64,000 bases of DNA from Amblyornis subalaris (taxonomy: Eukaryota > Chordata > Aves > Passeriformes > Ptilonorhynchidae), in the NCBI GenBank assembly GCA_018881555.1, contig JACAXG010000109.1:2165251-2229250 (forward strand), written 5' to 3'. Under the pieces are notes generated by a model. That model made no database searches, was not told the DNA's origin, and was given only the letters and a program-made list of their open reading frames with translations. Made by a program: the position numbers and the translations under genes. Shown here piece by piece: positions 26,155 to 39,506 of this stretch. Positions within the stretch are counted from its first letter, which is position 1. Every line of letters starts with the position of its first letter.

Positions 26155-27275
26155 GAAAAGATTATTCTGGGAGGTATTGAAAAACAGCTGGAGGACAACA
26201 CAGTAATTGGTCATAGCCAGCATGACTTCATGAGGGAAAGCTCCTGCTTGTCAAGCCCGATTTCCTTCTACGATTGAGTAACCATACTTGATCTAGAAAT
26301 TCCGTTAATGTAATCTTTTTGGACTTCAGCAAAGATTTTGATATGGTCTTATACAGAGTCCTTCTGGACAAAACATCCAGCACACAACTTGATAACCACA
26401 TTATGTGATGGGTGAGCAACTGGCTCATGGGTCAGGTACAATGAGTTATAGTGAATGGGGTGACATCAGGCTGGCAACTGGTCACTAGTGGGGTTCTGCA
26501 GGGCTCCATCCTTAGCCCTGTGCTCTTCGTCATCTCCATTAATGACTTGGACANAGGACTTGAAGGAATACTAAATTTCCACAGCACTGTGAAAAGGGCC
26601 CTAGGGGTCCTGGCCGATGGCAAGTTGAGTATGAGTCAGCAGTGCCCTGGCAGCCAGGAGAGCCAGCCCTGTCCTGGGGTGTATCAGGCACAGCATTGCC
26701 AGCTGGGCAAGGGAGGGGATTGTCCCTCTCTGCTCTGCACTGGGGCAGCCTCACNTTGAGTCCCATGTGCAGTTTCGGGCACCACAATATAAAAAAGTTA
26801 TTAAGCTATTAGAGAGTGTCCAAAGGAGGGCCATGAGGATGGTGAAGGGTCTGGCGGAGAAGCCATATAAGGAGTGGCTGAGGTCACTTGGTCTGTTCAG
26901 CCTGGATAAGAGGAAACTGAGGAGAGATCTCATTGTGGTCTTCAACATCCTCACAAGGGGAAGCTGAAGGGCAGGTACAGATGTCTTCACTCCCGTGACC
27001 AGTGACAGGGGTTGAGGAAATATCATGAAACTGAGTTGGGGGAGGTTTAGGATAGATATCAGGAAAAGTTTTTCACCCAAGTTGTAGCTGAGCACTGGAA
27101 CAGGCTCCCCAGGGAAGAGGTCACAGCACCAAGCCTGGCAGAGTTCAAGCAGCATTTGGACAATGCTCTCAGGCACATTTTGTGATTTTCGNGGTGTCCT
27201 GTGCAGAGCCAGGAGTTGGACTCGATGATCCTGATGGGTCCNTCCCAAGTCAGTGTATTCTATGATCCTGGAATT
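26155..27275 (+). mobile_element. CR1 LINE, RT domain to 3' end, internally deleted
   Basis: This is the largest CR1 copy in the window. Its left part encodes the fingers and early palm of the CR1 reverse transcriptase in shifting frames: KIILGGIEKQLEDN, HSQHDFMRESSCLS, VIFLDFSK, then [18 protein letters not shown] and ISINDLD. Directly after this, near 26575, the sequence skips to RALGVLADGKLSMSQQC. The stretch that should carry the catalytic FADD box and the following roughly 70 residues is therefore gone. The right part gives the C-terminus (KKVIKLLESVQRRAMRMVKG, EEWLRSLGLFSL-like) with frame changes. The 3' untranslated region ends in GGACTCGATGATCCTGATGGG and ATTCTATGATCC. It is 5'-truncated and inactive. 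Confidence 0.95.
26767..26967 (+). pseudogene. CR1 RT C-terminal coding remnant
   Basis: A 66-codon frame inside the CR1 copy retains the region after the RT palm (QYKKVIKLLESVQRRAMRMV, then RSLGLFSLDKRKLRRDL). It closes at a stop after LTRGS. It is a fragment of the LINE ORF2 and not an independent gene. The longer antisense frame over the same bases (27248-26751) is a shadow. Confidence 0.85.
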
Positions 27276-30197
27276 GTATGAAATGTGGTAGATAGGTGTC
27301 CTTCTGTTTCAGGGATGTGTTATTTTGCCACCTTTATAGCCCATTGGAAGTAACCAAGACAGTAAGCTCAAAGACTTTTACATATGTGTATTTAGTGCTC
27401 TGCTGAGGATATTTTATGTACAACTGACAGCAGTTATGCACTGCAGGTACAAAGAAATAGGAAAAGCAAATCTGTCATTTTTTAGGGTAGTAGAAAATGT
27501 GAAGTGTTATAGAATTACTGGACCCTATGCAGGGTAATAGAAGAAGAAGAAATCAAAGAAAAATAGTTGACCCAGTATGATACATTGAGAGTCACTATTT
27601 AATTTATTTAAATTGTTTTTTACTTCGAGCAACATTTGTTGGCTGGATTAGAAGTGGGGAGANCTACAATTTAGCATTTATTAAATGCGATAGAGTTATC
27701 CTGAGACTGATGGACATTATATCAATCCATTTGACAAGTACTTGCAGTTCCCACTTCAATGCAGAAAAATGATACACAGTGAGNCCACAAAGCTGTCTCT
27801 CGATATTTTATTAAATAAAAAGCTACAAACAAACCCAAAAATCTGTGCAAGCCTGATTGCTACTGTCAGGTCTTGCTAGCAATTTTATTATTTGTGTTAA
27901 CCACTACATACATGTGTGTGGGCTACACATGCATTAAATAAAATCACCTTTAGCTGATGTTTTCATCCACGACACAAGGCCCAGAGGTTTCATTCTGCAT
28001 AAGACACACCTGAAGCTTTTGAAATTATGTAATTCAGAGAGTAGGATATGTTCTAAATCAGTCTTTACCTCATTGCATTTACTGTAGTGGAAGCAGAGGC
28101 TCCTAACGCAAGCAATGTTGAGTACTTCACCCTGTATTTATATCTCTTCATACTGGAGTTATTTTCTTATTTAGATGACTTCAATGCTTAAGATTTACTC
28201 TTCTCTCCTTCCACTAATATGTGTGTATAAGGTATATCACTTTTTGAGGTAGATTTAAATTTACCAGTGGCAGTGTGTATCCGTGCTGGCTCAGAGGAGC
28301 AGTCTTTCCCAATCTTCCACTTGTGTCTTCCATCTTCCAAGGAGGGAAAAGTTTTCTGCTGCAAAGGCTTTCCTCCCTAAGCAAACACAGCTGGTCACTG
28401 GCCCAAGGGCATGAGGTTGGTGCTGGGCTGGGTCTGCTCCCAGGGCTGGTCCGCCCACCCGCATGGGTGGTGAGGTAACACAATAAGGAGAGCAACCCTT
28501 TGCTAGTAGTTGCTCTTCATGTGGTGAAATGTCCAGGCAGATTTGTTCATAACAGGGTTTATACAGACTCTTAGTGTTTAATTTGCATTCCCAAATAGAA
28601 ACACAGGATACATCAAAATATCTTTTAAATGTAAAAAAAAGTTCCTTTCCAATTAGAAACATATCTGTATTGCTGTTGTTTCTAACTCTCAACTACCTAA
28701 TTTATTCTCTGAGACTATTATTCTTATTTTTCCAAGTTCTCCTTTTATCTTTCTGTAGTTTGTCACCTAAAGAAGTCTTCCTTATCACTTCATGCCTCTA
28801 GCACTTGCACAGTTGAAAATCCAATGTTACAAATGCAAGATTATGCCTCCAGGACAGAAGTAACAGACAAGATCCATGCAATATAATGAAATGAAAGCAT
28901 ATTTCTCATGTAAAACATGAGAGAAAAGAGTTTTATCCATTTATGTATTTATCAATAAATGTATGTTTCTGCTGTGTATAATTAACACGTATTTCTGCAT
29001 TCACATATATAGTTATTATTTGATTCTAAAATTTTTTTCTGCTATTTCATGATATGACATTTTTAATCAATCATTTTCTGAACTTTTGACATTTCAGAAT
29101 AAATTATCTTAGACCAACTTTTTTTCTGGAATATTCATGAATTTTCTTCCTCTGGAGAAAGACACAGAGGGNTTTTTTTNAAAAAAAAGAGGTGGAGACT
29201 ACGAACCTTTATTCCTTTAGATTAATATAAATTAGGCAGTAGATACTATAGAGCTGAGAGACAAAACAGCTGCTACAACTGCGAGGAACACAGAGAATAT
29301 GGAAGCAAACAGATGCTTAAATAAGGCGAGATGGAATTTAAAATAGGACCCATCTGAACTTTCAGTAGCACTGCTTGAAGCTGTGATGTAGTTCAGCTGT
29401 GATGGGAATGTGTGTAAGCACAAAGCAACTTGCAAGACAAATTATTTTCTTTAGCGCTGAACACAAGCTCTGGTCCAGTGAATCATATGCATATGTTTAA
29501 TCTATTAGTTCCTTTAAAATCAAGTAACAATTTATCTCCCTTATTATTTTTATTTGTTGTTAGACTATTTTTTAATTTGATTACTTCATCTTACTTCAAG
29601 TAGTTTATGGAATATGAACCTGTGTCATTCTAGAAAATAGAACTTACTTAAGGTAGACAGTATTATAACTAAGGAAAGTACTTCGTTATGTGAGGTGTAC
29701 AGATTATAAACTACTCACTGGGTAGCTGGACTAAAAGTTTTTTTGTAAATCTAATTTATTAGCTTATTGACATAGTGGCTTTCCTTAAGGGAATGTGTAT
29801 GTATATAACTTCTTGGTATGGTTAAAAGCATGGCACCTTCCATCAATTCACATTAATGAACATCATAAACCATGGTTTACCTATGGTTTACCATTTCCAG
29901 ATGCTGCTTAGCATATGGCAAGTATCAGCCTGGGGTGGAAAAAAAACTCTTACTAAAGTGATTTAAAAATTTAAAATATTGAAAGAAATATAAAAAATCT
30001 TTNTAAGACAAGACAACAAAGATGAACCAAACAAGCAAACAAAAACCAGATTAATTTGAAATAATAGAGAAGATGGAAAGAAAAAGGAAAAGGGAAAATT
30101 TACCTTTAATTGTGGAAAGTGGACAGACTGAAAAAGAAAAGAATAGGTTCTTATGTGATATATGCAGAAATATTTTCAACAAAACATCTAAAACGGG

Positions 30198-30224
30198 ATT
30201 NATTNATTTATTTATTTATTTATA
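30198..30224. repeat. (TTTA)n microsatellite with two Ns
   Basis: About six TTTA units. The two ambiguous bases fall at the repeat phase expected for T, which suggests assembly or allele uncertainty. Confidence 0.85.
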
Positions 30225-33200
30225 GGTCATGTACTAAAGAACTGTATAGTCTACATACTTACAAGATCATTTGTGTATAGTCTAGCCAAACTTAGCTCAG
30301 GAAATTTAATTCTCTGAAAAACATGCTTTGAGATTTCCAAGTAGATCCAATATTAATGACAGTGTTCCAGCTTTTTAGCAGAACACTTCAATTAGATCTT
30401 AGGGTTTAGTAATNACCAGAGGGAAAAAAAAACCACAAAAAACCCCCAAAAATTTTTAAGCATGGTCCCTTAAACTGCTGAAGGACCATGGCAAGACAAA
30501 GGTAGATCAAAAATATGCAGCAGATAATACAGAATGAATGGCATTTACTAAACACATTTTTTGTTAGAAAAGACCCTCTTTTATGAAATATTCTGTTGGC
30601 TGTGGGGTCATGTTAGCATCCCAGTCTTTGTTAGAAACCTTCTCTTTTATATATACAAAATAAGTAAAATTTTTTTAAAAAAGCAAACCCCCAACAACTC
30701 AAACCAGCATGAAAAGAGAGGAACAACCCATATACTTCCTGTAAACAAATATTATTTCATATTTTTTTAAATTAGCCTTTTATATGCCAGTTTCTATGCC
30801 TTTCTTTTACATTGTTATTGGGTCATGGATTGAACCNCAATCCTTGAATGTTGTGCTTCATCTCTGTTTTCATTAATTCTAGCAATCCCATGATAATAGG
30901 AAGCAGCAGCTCAAATTATGAGATACTCCAGATTATTATTTCCTTATAGTTTTTCCAAATGCCTTGTTTTCTCCATATTTCAGACTGCAAGTTCTGACGT
31001 GTAGGTAATATGTATTTTCCAGAAACCTATCNTGCAAGTCTGCAGAGCTTTAACTAAACAAAAGCAATGTGAGAAGGCACTGGAGAGATGNAGTTATAAT
31101 TTATACAGATGTATGCACATCTAGTATGCATACATAGGCATAAGCAGAGAATATCTTCTGCCAAACAGGAGGTTGTTTTAGTCAGTCATTCCTTCTTTTC
31201 CAGATCCTCCTCTTGCTTTGCAAACTTGAAGAGCCTGAGCTCTCAAGACTGTAAGTAAGAGTCGTTTCTGTGTATACAAGGAGTAAATATAATANAAGCC
31301 TATTTCTTGTTTGACATTTAACTAGACATTATTTTTTTTTAATTTAAATCACCATATAAAAAGGAAAGACTTACAAAAATCTTGATTATTCATACAGTTA
31401 AAATTTCTCAACCAGATGTTTAGCCTCAGAGCTTTCATTTTGCATAAAAATACTATTTTCCTTTTAGATGTCATTAGAATTCATTTGAAAAAATATTCTA
31501 GCCCAAATGCAATTGTTCATTCACCTCGTACTCTGAAGGGACAAAGTATGAGCAGAAATGAAAGGTCATATGAGACACGGAAAGCTTGGTTCATGTCGAG
31601 AAAGAGAATCCTCCAAGATGCTTCGCTTTAAGGGTTTAGCCACAGACCCCTGCCCCCAGCCCCAGAAAAATGAAGCAGAAAGAAGGAAATGCTTTTCTGT
31701 AATAGGAAGGGAAAAACAATGGTCAAAATTCAGTGAAAGGTTTTTGCCTAGAGTGCCAAAGAAAATTAATCGCAGAAACAGAGGTGTCAGCATACTGTGT
31801 AACTTAAGATATCGTGTACTGAATGACATAGCTACACTCAGGGTATAGCAAAGTTTTCAGTTAACTGTAATGACAGTTAAAACNCTCGTGTGTGTGGGTG
31901 TACAAAGGGGAGAAGCAAGACGAGACAGACGTAGACAGTAAAATGTTCTTCCACTGGAAACCTGTGAAGGAATAAGACTAAATAATGCTATTAGCTCAAA
32001 TTTACCATTTAGATTCATAGCACTTTAATTTTCCTTTCAATCTCAGATTGTACATTATGGATCTTCCAGAGAAACTCCAGGAGCTCCATGATGTGCATAA
32101 CTCAGCTGCCAGTTTCTGAGTTTTCTATGGTCGATTGATTTAATAGTATAATGGAGACAGCAACTGGTACTTTCAATAAAATGGAAATTGAGGAAATTCG
32201 AGTNGTTTTACCTGAGATGCTCACCAAATGAGGTTGAACAGGTTACTGATGATTCACCCAGATAGACAGTGTTTTTTTTTTTCAATGTGTCAGAAAGAAA
32301 TAGTGCTATCATCAACATGGTATCAAAAATGCTTAAGGTGCATAAAATACAGAAGTGTTTTGGGCAATTTAATCAAAATAATGACATCTTTTTCAAAAGG
32401 ATTTTAAANTCAAGTTGTAAACCAACATATCTCTTTTAAAATTATGAAGCAGTCCTTTATACTCAAAATAATCCAGGTGTTTTCTTTGGTGTTCTTTTTT
32501 TTTTTCTGATTTATTCCTTAAATTAGATGTCTTTATCTCTGGTGATTTTTATTTGGACGAGAAAATAATTTTTATTCTTGAACTACATTCTACATCTAAA
32601 TTGAGATCCTACTTCTAAATCTCTTGCTCTGTTTTATTATGATAAATTATTAGTTTTTTTAATTGTATCCAGCTTTGCAGCTGTTATTTGAGAAAAATAG
32701 ATCTGCTGTCGAACATATTTTCCCTTTTTTGGATATTTTTAAAGTCTTGTTTGACTGGTCTGTCTCATTACTGGATTTGTCACATAAATAAGATGTTACT
32801 GATATTTCATAGATGTCCATGTAATACGTAGACTACTAGCAAATGAAATGTTTGGTTTTAATAAAGCAGAGGACTATTACTTTTCTCTACAGACATTACT
32901 TTTTTTTAATCAGGTTCAGAGTGAGGAATGTTGTTAAATGTTTGACAGGCATCATTTTATATTTTTTGAATTTAAGAAGATAAATGTCAACAAATTATAT
33001 CAATAAAGGTCTTTACATCGGAGTTTGAGGTGTAAGTCAGTGGCAATTGTTACAGTGCCTTACTAGTGACCTCATAGCCTTTTTTAGGAGACAGACCTTT
33101 TTAAAGAGACGTAAAGGACTTTTCTCTTTTTTATTATTTTTTTTCCCTAGGGTCATTTTGTGGTAAATAAATGTTCATGTCTAGCTTTTAAGTCGTTTTT

Positions 33201-33650
33201 GTCAAGCAGTGTTCTTTCAGATACTTTAATGCTTTTTGCTAAAAGAGAGCGAGAGTGTGTGAAAGACTAAAAGAAAAGACAAGAGCTTAGTCAGGATTTC
33301 CCTCANATGCTACTATCTGAGAGTCTTATGTCTCACATGAAGTGCCCAGACCAGCAGTATTCATTTGCATTGTGCTCAATTATTCCTTCGACTATCCCAA
33401 GGGATGGGTGCTGTGTTTTGTGATGCTTTAGTAATGGGGCTATTACAGACACTGTGTTAGGCTGAGTTCAAGGACCTCATTCATCTGACTGATTGCACCG
33501 GCAATACAGAGCCAATGTGCTCTTGTNACAGCAAAATACTAACCAAGCGTCTGTAATACCTTTCATGAAAACTCACGTTCCCTCTAACTTGTGAAGAAAT
33601 GTCGTGGACAAAATCACTCTGCCAGTTAGAGGTAGGGTTAATTAGAGTTA

Positions 33651-33690
33651 AAAAAAAAGAAANGGAAAAAAAAAAGAAAGAAAATGAAGT
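33651..33690. repeat. A-rich low-complexity run
   Basis: Poly-A tracts interrupted by G and one N. No retrogene sequence is recognisable upstream. Confidence 0.7.
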
Positions 33691-34362
33691 TCAGATTTGT
33701 GTTTTCCTAATTTTCAAGTCTATTGAACCAGCAATGAATGCTGTCTCTGAATGAATTTCAAACTAGTATGGAAGTGAGACACAAATTAAAAGTAGATTCG
33801 CAATACTGCTTTGTAGTATAGAACATAAAACTCTTTGCCTGTGAATAGGAAAATCTGGGGTCAGCAAGTCATATAAACACATTTCAGAGTATGCTGGAAG
33901 CTATTGCAATTATAAAATGTAATAAATGTTTGACAATAGGTATTGAACTAANTCCCCAAAGACTATCAGATTAAAGTGAGGCTGTTTGGTGTGGTTTAAA
34001 ATGCTTTCAACAGCTTTTTGTGTTAGTAGGAACACAGACAGCATTTTACGAAAGAAGTAATAAAATAAAGCTTTTCTGTAGTTTAACCTGGAGGTCAAAA
34101 AGGTGTAGAATAAAGTTATCAGCATCAGTCCACAGAAGCCATGACTGAATTGTGGTTGGTGACTTTACGTATGAAGTTCTGCTGATGGGCATAAAGCAGT
34201 ACCTTGGGTGGCCTTGAAAACAGGTAGAAAGGACTTCAAAGGCAAATTTAAATTTTAATACAAAGTTCTTCCTCTCTTTTTTTAGCCTAGAAAGCCACAG
34301 CTTTAATTTCCAGAATAATGTGTTTCTAGCAATGGCTATAAAATCGTTCTGAAATTCATTAA

Positions 34363-34474
34363 GATATATATCTATATTGATATCTATAATCTCTGTATCT
34401 CTATATATCTCTATCTATATATATACCTCTATATGTATACCTATATATACCTATATATACCTCTATATACCTCT
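34363..34474. repeat. Compound TATA/CTATA/TATACC microsatellite
   Basis: About 110 bp of mixed ATATCT, CTATAT and ATATACCT units. It begins as TATC-type and shifts to a TATACC-type repeat rightwards. It is imperfect and probably long established. Confidence 0.9.
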
Positions 34475-36985
34475 GAACTATTGAAGAGGTTGTAAGCTTG
34501 TTTAAAACACACCTTAAATATTTAAGATCCAAGAAGAAAGCTGTAATACCGACAGTAAACTTAATTGCTCCTTTGATTACCAATCCCAAATTGAAGCAGA
34601 GAGCTGACTCTGTGTTAAAACCAGTTAGTATCACAGATGATGCCCTTCCAGATGGTTATTGCCAGCTATGAACCAAAAAAAGCTTCTTTGCAGTTGTTAT
34701 TGTGTTTCAGAAATACTTCGTACCACCTGTTATTTTAATATTGTTTAGTGTAGCTACCATTCCAAGAGGTTTTGAGCTGATGTAGCTGATACAACTTTGT
34801 AAGTGACCAATTTANCTTCAGGAAGCTTGATTTGGAGAAAATAGTAGACGTCACTCTGCTCTAAGTTTTAGATTTATAAATGTTATTTCATTTCCCATGG
34901 AAAATGTGAAGATTTGAAACTGGATGAAGTAGTTTGATAAATGAAGTCTGAATTTCAGATGTTTAGAGCTAAAGTTTTTGAAAGTATTCCTAATGTTTAC
35001 CACTGCTGCAAGGGAGTGGTAAGGGAGCTCCAGAAACAAATTTGCCCTTAGGTTTTTGGTTCAGATGTGCATTCATGTGCTTGAATATGCATTCCATTTT
35101 GAAAAATCTTTTGTTTAAAAACAGAATGGAAACATTAAACTTTCCTCTAGAATTTCCCTTACAGCTTGTTTTCAGAAAAAGACACGACTGCAACCCCATT
35201 TAGATTAAATATGTTCTGTCAGCTCTTTAGGGCATAGTTGCTGTCTTTTCTCACTGACAAGTGTTCAGAGACATAATGACCCTTCTATTATTGTTACCCA
35301 TTTTTGCCTGTGCAACTCCTTTATAAATCTACCCAAAGCTTTAAGAATTCCCAAGATTTATCATTAAAATGTATAGAGGTGATGTATTTTATTTTAATTC
35401 ATTTATTTTATTTCAATTTTCAGCCGTACTAGAGCTGAGAATTTGGTTGTCTTAGAAGACACTAACAAAATTGAATGCAAAGACTTTCTTACCTGGGTTT
35501 TCCTTCTTGTTTTAATTTCAGTGTGTTTTTTTATTGCTCTGTTCATTAATTTTTGCTGAAAGTTTGATTCTGTAAATGTTATCATTCAAGCCTAACTGCA
35601 GATATTAGCATACAGTATTCTTTTTTGTCAGAGGGTAAAATATGACCTCAAATGCAACTCAAACAGAGGATAAATTATCAATAGTGTAGGAATTTACATT
35701 TGACCACTCATTTTTACAGTAATTTACCTNTCAAGCATTGATAAGTGTATGAGGAAGTTCCAGTTATATGATTTATCATATATTCAGACCTAAAATATAT
35801 GCATGGCTGCTTCAGGAAAAATGCAAGTGTCACATAATTTTCTGCTTGTGTTTATGAAAGGTAAAGCTAGTTTTATCTGAAGTGGCATTGTCAAGTTTGC
35901 AAAGGAATTTGTCAAACTAAAATATAGTTTAAAAAAACCCCATCATAATAAGAGAAAATATTTGTTAACCTTATCATCTCCTCATTACCATCACTGACAT
36001 GAGATGGGAGCACTACTAAAATGTCTCGTTTGCATTTTGCATATCTAACAAAAGCAGATTACTTTGTTTAAATTATAGCTAATATCATTGTAGTGGCATT
36101 ATATATTAGAAATTGATTACCTTGTTTCTTCTTCTATAATGGTCTCATTATATTTGACTTTTATGCCTCATTTTTTTCTTATTGAAATAATGAATGCACA
36201 ACAGTGAGATCATTAATGCTTTATACACATTTTTTGTTTCCACCTATTATCTCAGATGAAAAACATGGAGTTGTCTGACAACAAATAAAAGAAATTTTAC
36301 TCTGAGCATTGTCTGTCTGCAAAAAAAATAAACCTGAGATTGTAACAGTTCAGGTTGGCTGTAAAGAAAAAAAAATAGCATCCTGCATATTTTCAAAAAA
36401 CAGGGTAAACTGTATGTTGCGTGTATAGAAAGAAACAATTCAGTGTAATGGGCTGGGTACACGATATCTGCAAAAAAACNGTGAATGGGTCTAAAAAGAG
36501 AAAACTGGGGAAAGGAGAGTTTGAGAGCAGGATACAGTACAAATTACAGAACCAGAACAGTGAAGCACACTGCTCTTCATTCTGGGAAGGCCACCTTTGG
36601 TCAATTTTAGAGGTCTTTTTTTGAGTTGTGATATTTGGGTTTGAGTTTGTTTTGTTTTTCTTCAAGTTAACTTGGATCCTCAGTAGATATTTTTCCATTC
36701 TGATATCTAGTTTTCTTCATTTTTTTCTATGCCATATAAAATTGCAAATATTTTTTTATATGTGTTAAGATTGATTCTACCTCTGCTGCTTACTGTGAAG
36801 TGTCTCACTCTGAGAACAACATCGATCTGAGTGGCATGAGCAAGGATTTTACCCTTTTCTAACAGTTATCAATCTTTATTCCTCTGTAGCAGCCTTGTAA
36901 GATTTATGAATGTTATGTAGTATTTATAAGATATTCATACCACTATCTTTACTGTGTATCAGCTTAAATGTACTGTAACTCATAA

Positions 36986-37290
36986 ATAAAGCCTTCTAGT
37001 CGTTTAACCATTTCCTCCAATTTCTTGACAAGTTTCTTGTGTTGAGGTGCCCAAAACTGTGCATCACATTACAAATTTTGTGTAATTAATGCTATACAGA
37101 AAGGGATCCTAATCTCCTTTTTAATGATGTAAAACAGCTATGTATTTCACTATCAGTATTTCTATATAGCAGGCCAAAATATCCTGGTTTTGTTTGCACT
37201 GTATGACCTTTCAAGGTCATATTACTTTTTCTTGCCAAAATTGAACCTAAGTTTTCTACAGTTTTACCTCTTTCAAAGTATTCCCTTCTG
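36986..37290 (-). mobile_element. Ancient CR1/L3-like relic
   Basis: On the plus strand GTCGTTTAACCATTTCCTCC, then TTTCTTGTGTTGAGGTGCCC and CAAAACTGTGCATCAC, follow the order of the reversed 3' coding part of an old CR1/L3 element. In that part the CCAAAACTG word and the preceding CTTTCTCC-like stretch are diagnostic. Later blocks (GCAGGCCAAAATATCCTGG, GACCTTTCAAGGTC) are weaker matches. The relic is strongly eroded, has no open frame of note, and its edges are approximate. Confidence 0.5.
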
Positions 37291-39483
37291 TTAAGTATAA
37301 GGAAACTTTCAGAATTCACAGATATATTAGATTTTTAGGATGGATTTCTGTGTTTCCTTCCTTTCCTGTGATGTTTTGTTGATGTTCCTCTGATGTCTCC
37401 TGCTTTTTCAGCGTGGAGTACTTCTTAAGGCTTCCATTAATTCAGCTGTTTATAACTTTGTACATTTTTTTTTCAGTTAACCCCACAGGAATCTGAGAAA
37501 AACCAGTTGAGATTTATGATGATCCTTTGATTTAATTGGATTATATCTAAATGTAGACTATTATATAAATTCAAGCCTACAATTATAATTTATACAGCTT
37601 TCTTCACATAGATAATCAAAAAGGCGTTGGTCCTTTAATTGGCTNTAGTGACACTTCATATACAAACCAACTTTTACTTCCTTATTTTCATGTTAGAGTG
37701 TATAATTTATTAAAATCAAAGGATCTTTTACTGCTGCCTCAGAAATGTTTGTAAAAAGCAATTTGAAGTTGGAATGTTCTGTCAAGGGAAGTATTGGATT
37801 TTCCGTTGCATAACATTTTCACATCAAGACAAAAAGCCACTCTTGGAAGAGTTAATACAATTAGTGGGCTTCACAAAAGAGGAAAAAAATATTCTATAGC
37901 TAGAGAAATACAGAAGATAAAACTATATGACCCTAGAGATCAGGTTTGTCCCCAGATTTCCTGGTAGTTTTGAACATAGGAAGCTATGCTACATGTTTGG
38001 TTTCAATTCTACCCTAACTCCAGTCACAAGAGACAACATTTTATAATTTTTTCTATGTTAGGCAAGTTATTTGGTAGTTCTTATCAAAAAAATTATTTAA
38101 AAATGCAGTTAACTTAGATGAAATAACCTTTTTAAGATTAGCATTTTGGTGCATCTTCAGTGCCCGAGAAAATTAAATCTTTTTAAAATACACATTATGG
38201 TCAAATCGACTCCAATTGGTACTTCAGTCCCTCTTTAATTATGTTCAAAAATCTCTGCAACTGTTAAAGTTTTCAGGCATTTTGCAAAACTGCTTAATTC
38301 TTGATGCTACCAAGCAGCCAAACAGTTGGGCAATTGTAGTGAAATGGTTCCCAGACCTTTTTACAGCTATGACAGAGCTAAGAAAATTGACAGTGTTGCC
38401 TTACACTAAGTACATGTTCTCAGCCTTTCCACTTTAAGTACATACACACTAAGTCACAGTCTCACTAAAGCTGGGCTTCAACTTATACATGTGTGTGTGT
38501 TTGTATGGATTTATATTACATCTGTTATATGTCTAAGCATTTATACATGCATATATAATATACATGTAATGCCATCATATATGGGCCATGCAGAGTTCAA
38601 AACACAATTAATTTGATTCTTGTGCCAAAACATTAATTCACGGATCATATCAGTAGATATTCGGATACTGCTTAGACCTGAATCAAAATATTTAGAAGCA
38701 GGAGGACTAAAGATTACTTTACCTCAAATGTTAGAAATTACTGGATTTAGTCAGCATGATGAACTCCCTCAGAAGCTGACTCCCCCAAAAAGAAAGAATT
38801 AAAAGCTGCATTAACTGCATTTTGTGTATTTCCCTTAAAATTAAACTAGGAAGGTCTTTGTCTTCCCTTCCCACACAGCTTGCTGGGGGTTCTCTGCCAG
38901 AAACTGCCTTTTCCCATAACTTACGCCTCAAGTTGCTTTTATTAGAAAGAACCACTTCATAAACATTTGTGTCATCTTTAATAAGCTACATGTCCTCTGA
39001 AACCTTCCCCATAGTCCATTTAATCTTTCTTCCTGCAACTTATTTTCTTCTTGTCAAAGAAGTAGTTTTATCCTATTAACTGTGATCAGCTAACCAGAAA
39101 GGTAGATTAATGCTGGTAGATTAATACAAGAGAGGTGGTGGAACCTATCTGTGAGACCAAGCAAGGGCAAAGGAAAGTGGGGGCAGCCCAGTTGCCANCA
39201 GACAGGTATTAGATCATCACAGTTAGGATAGCAAACTGAGTCCTTGTTACTCATAGTCCTGTTACGCAATCTCTTTTCTACTAAATCTAGTATTTTACAT
39301 CAGTGTGAACACTAATAAATTTACTTTATACAAACTGTTAAATAGGATAAGCGAATAAACACAGCTTACCATTAAAATCTCACATTAATCACTTTGGGAT
39401 GATAATGGATTTGACCAATTATTGTCAAAACCTGTATTCAAAATATAATGCATGCATTCCTAGTGCATGTACATATATTAGTA

Positions 39484-39506
39484 TGTGTGCGTGTATATAT
39501 ATATAT
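39484..39506. repeat. TG/TA microsatellite, short
   Basis: TGTGTGCGTG grades into TATATATATATAT. Confidence 0.8.

Larger units (their letters stand above)
27276..36985. other. Unique AT-rich block, no gene recognised
   Basis: Nearly 10 kb without a gene that I recognise. It includes a GC-richer orphan segment at 28290-28500, a T7-N-A8 inverted tract at 29173-29188, TTTA and TATA-type microsatellites, an A-rich run at 33651-33690, and a conserved-looking non-coding stretch at 33320-33640. Minus frame 29435-29232 encodes a hydrophobic tail but is unsupported as an exon. Confidence 0.5.

Noticed and set aside
26751..27248. 165-codon minus-strand frame
   Set aside because: It is the antisense shadow of the CR1 copy, whose sense strand encodes recognisable RT sequence.
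31416..31848. Overlapping frames that could suggest an exon
   Set aside because: Overlapping frames on both strands with no recognisable domain and no clear splice signals.
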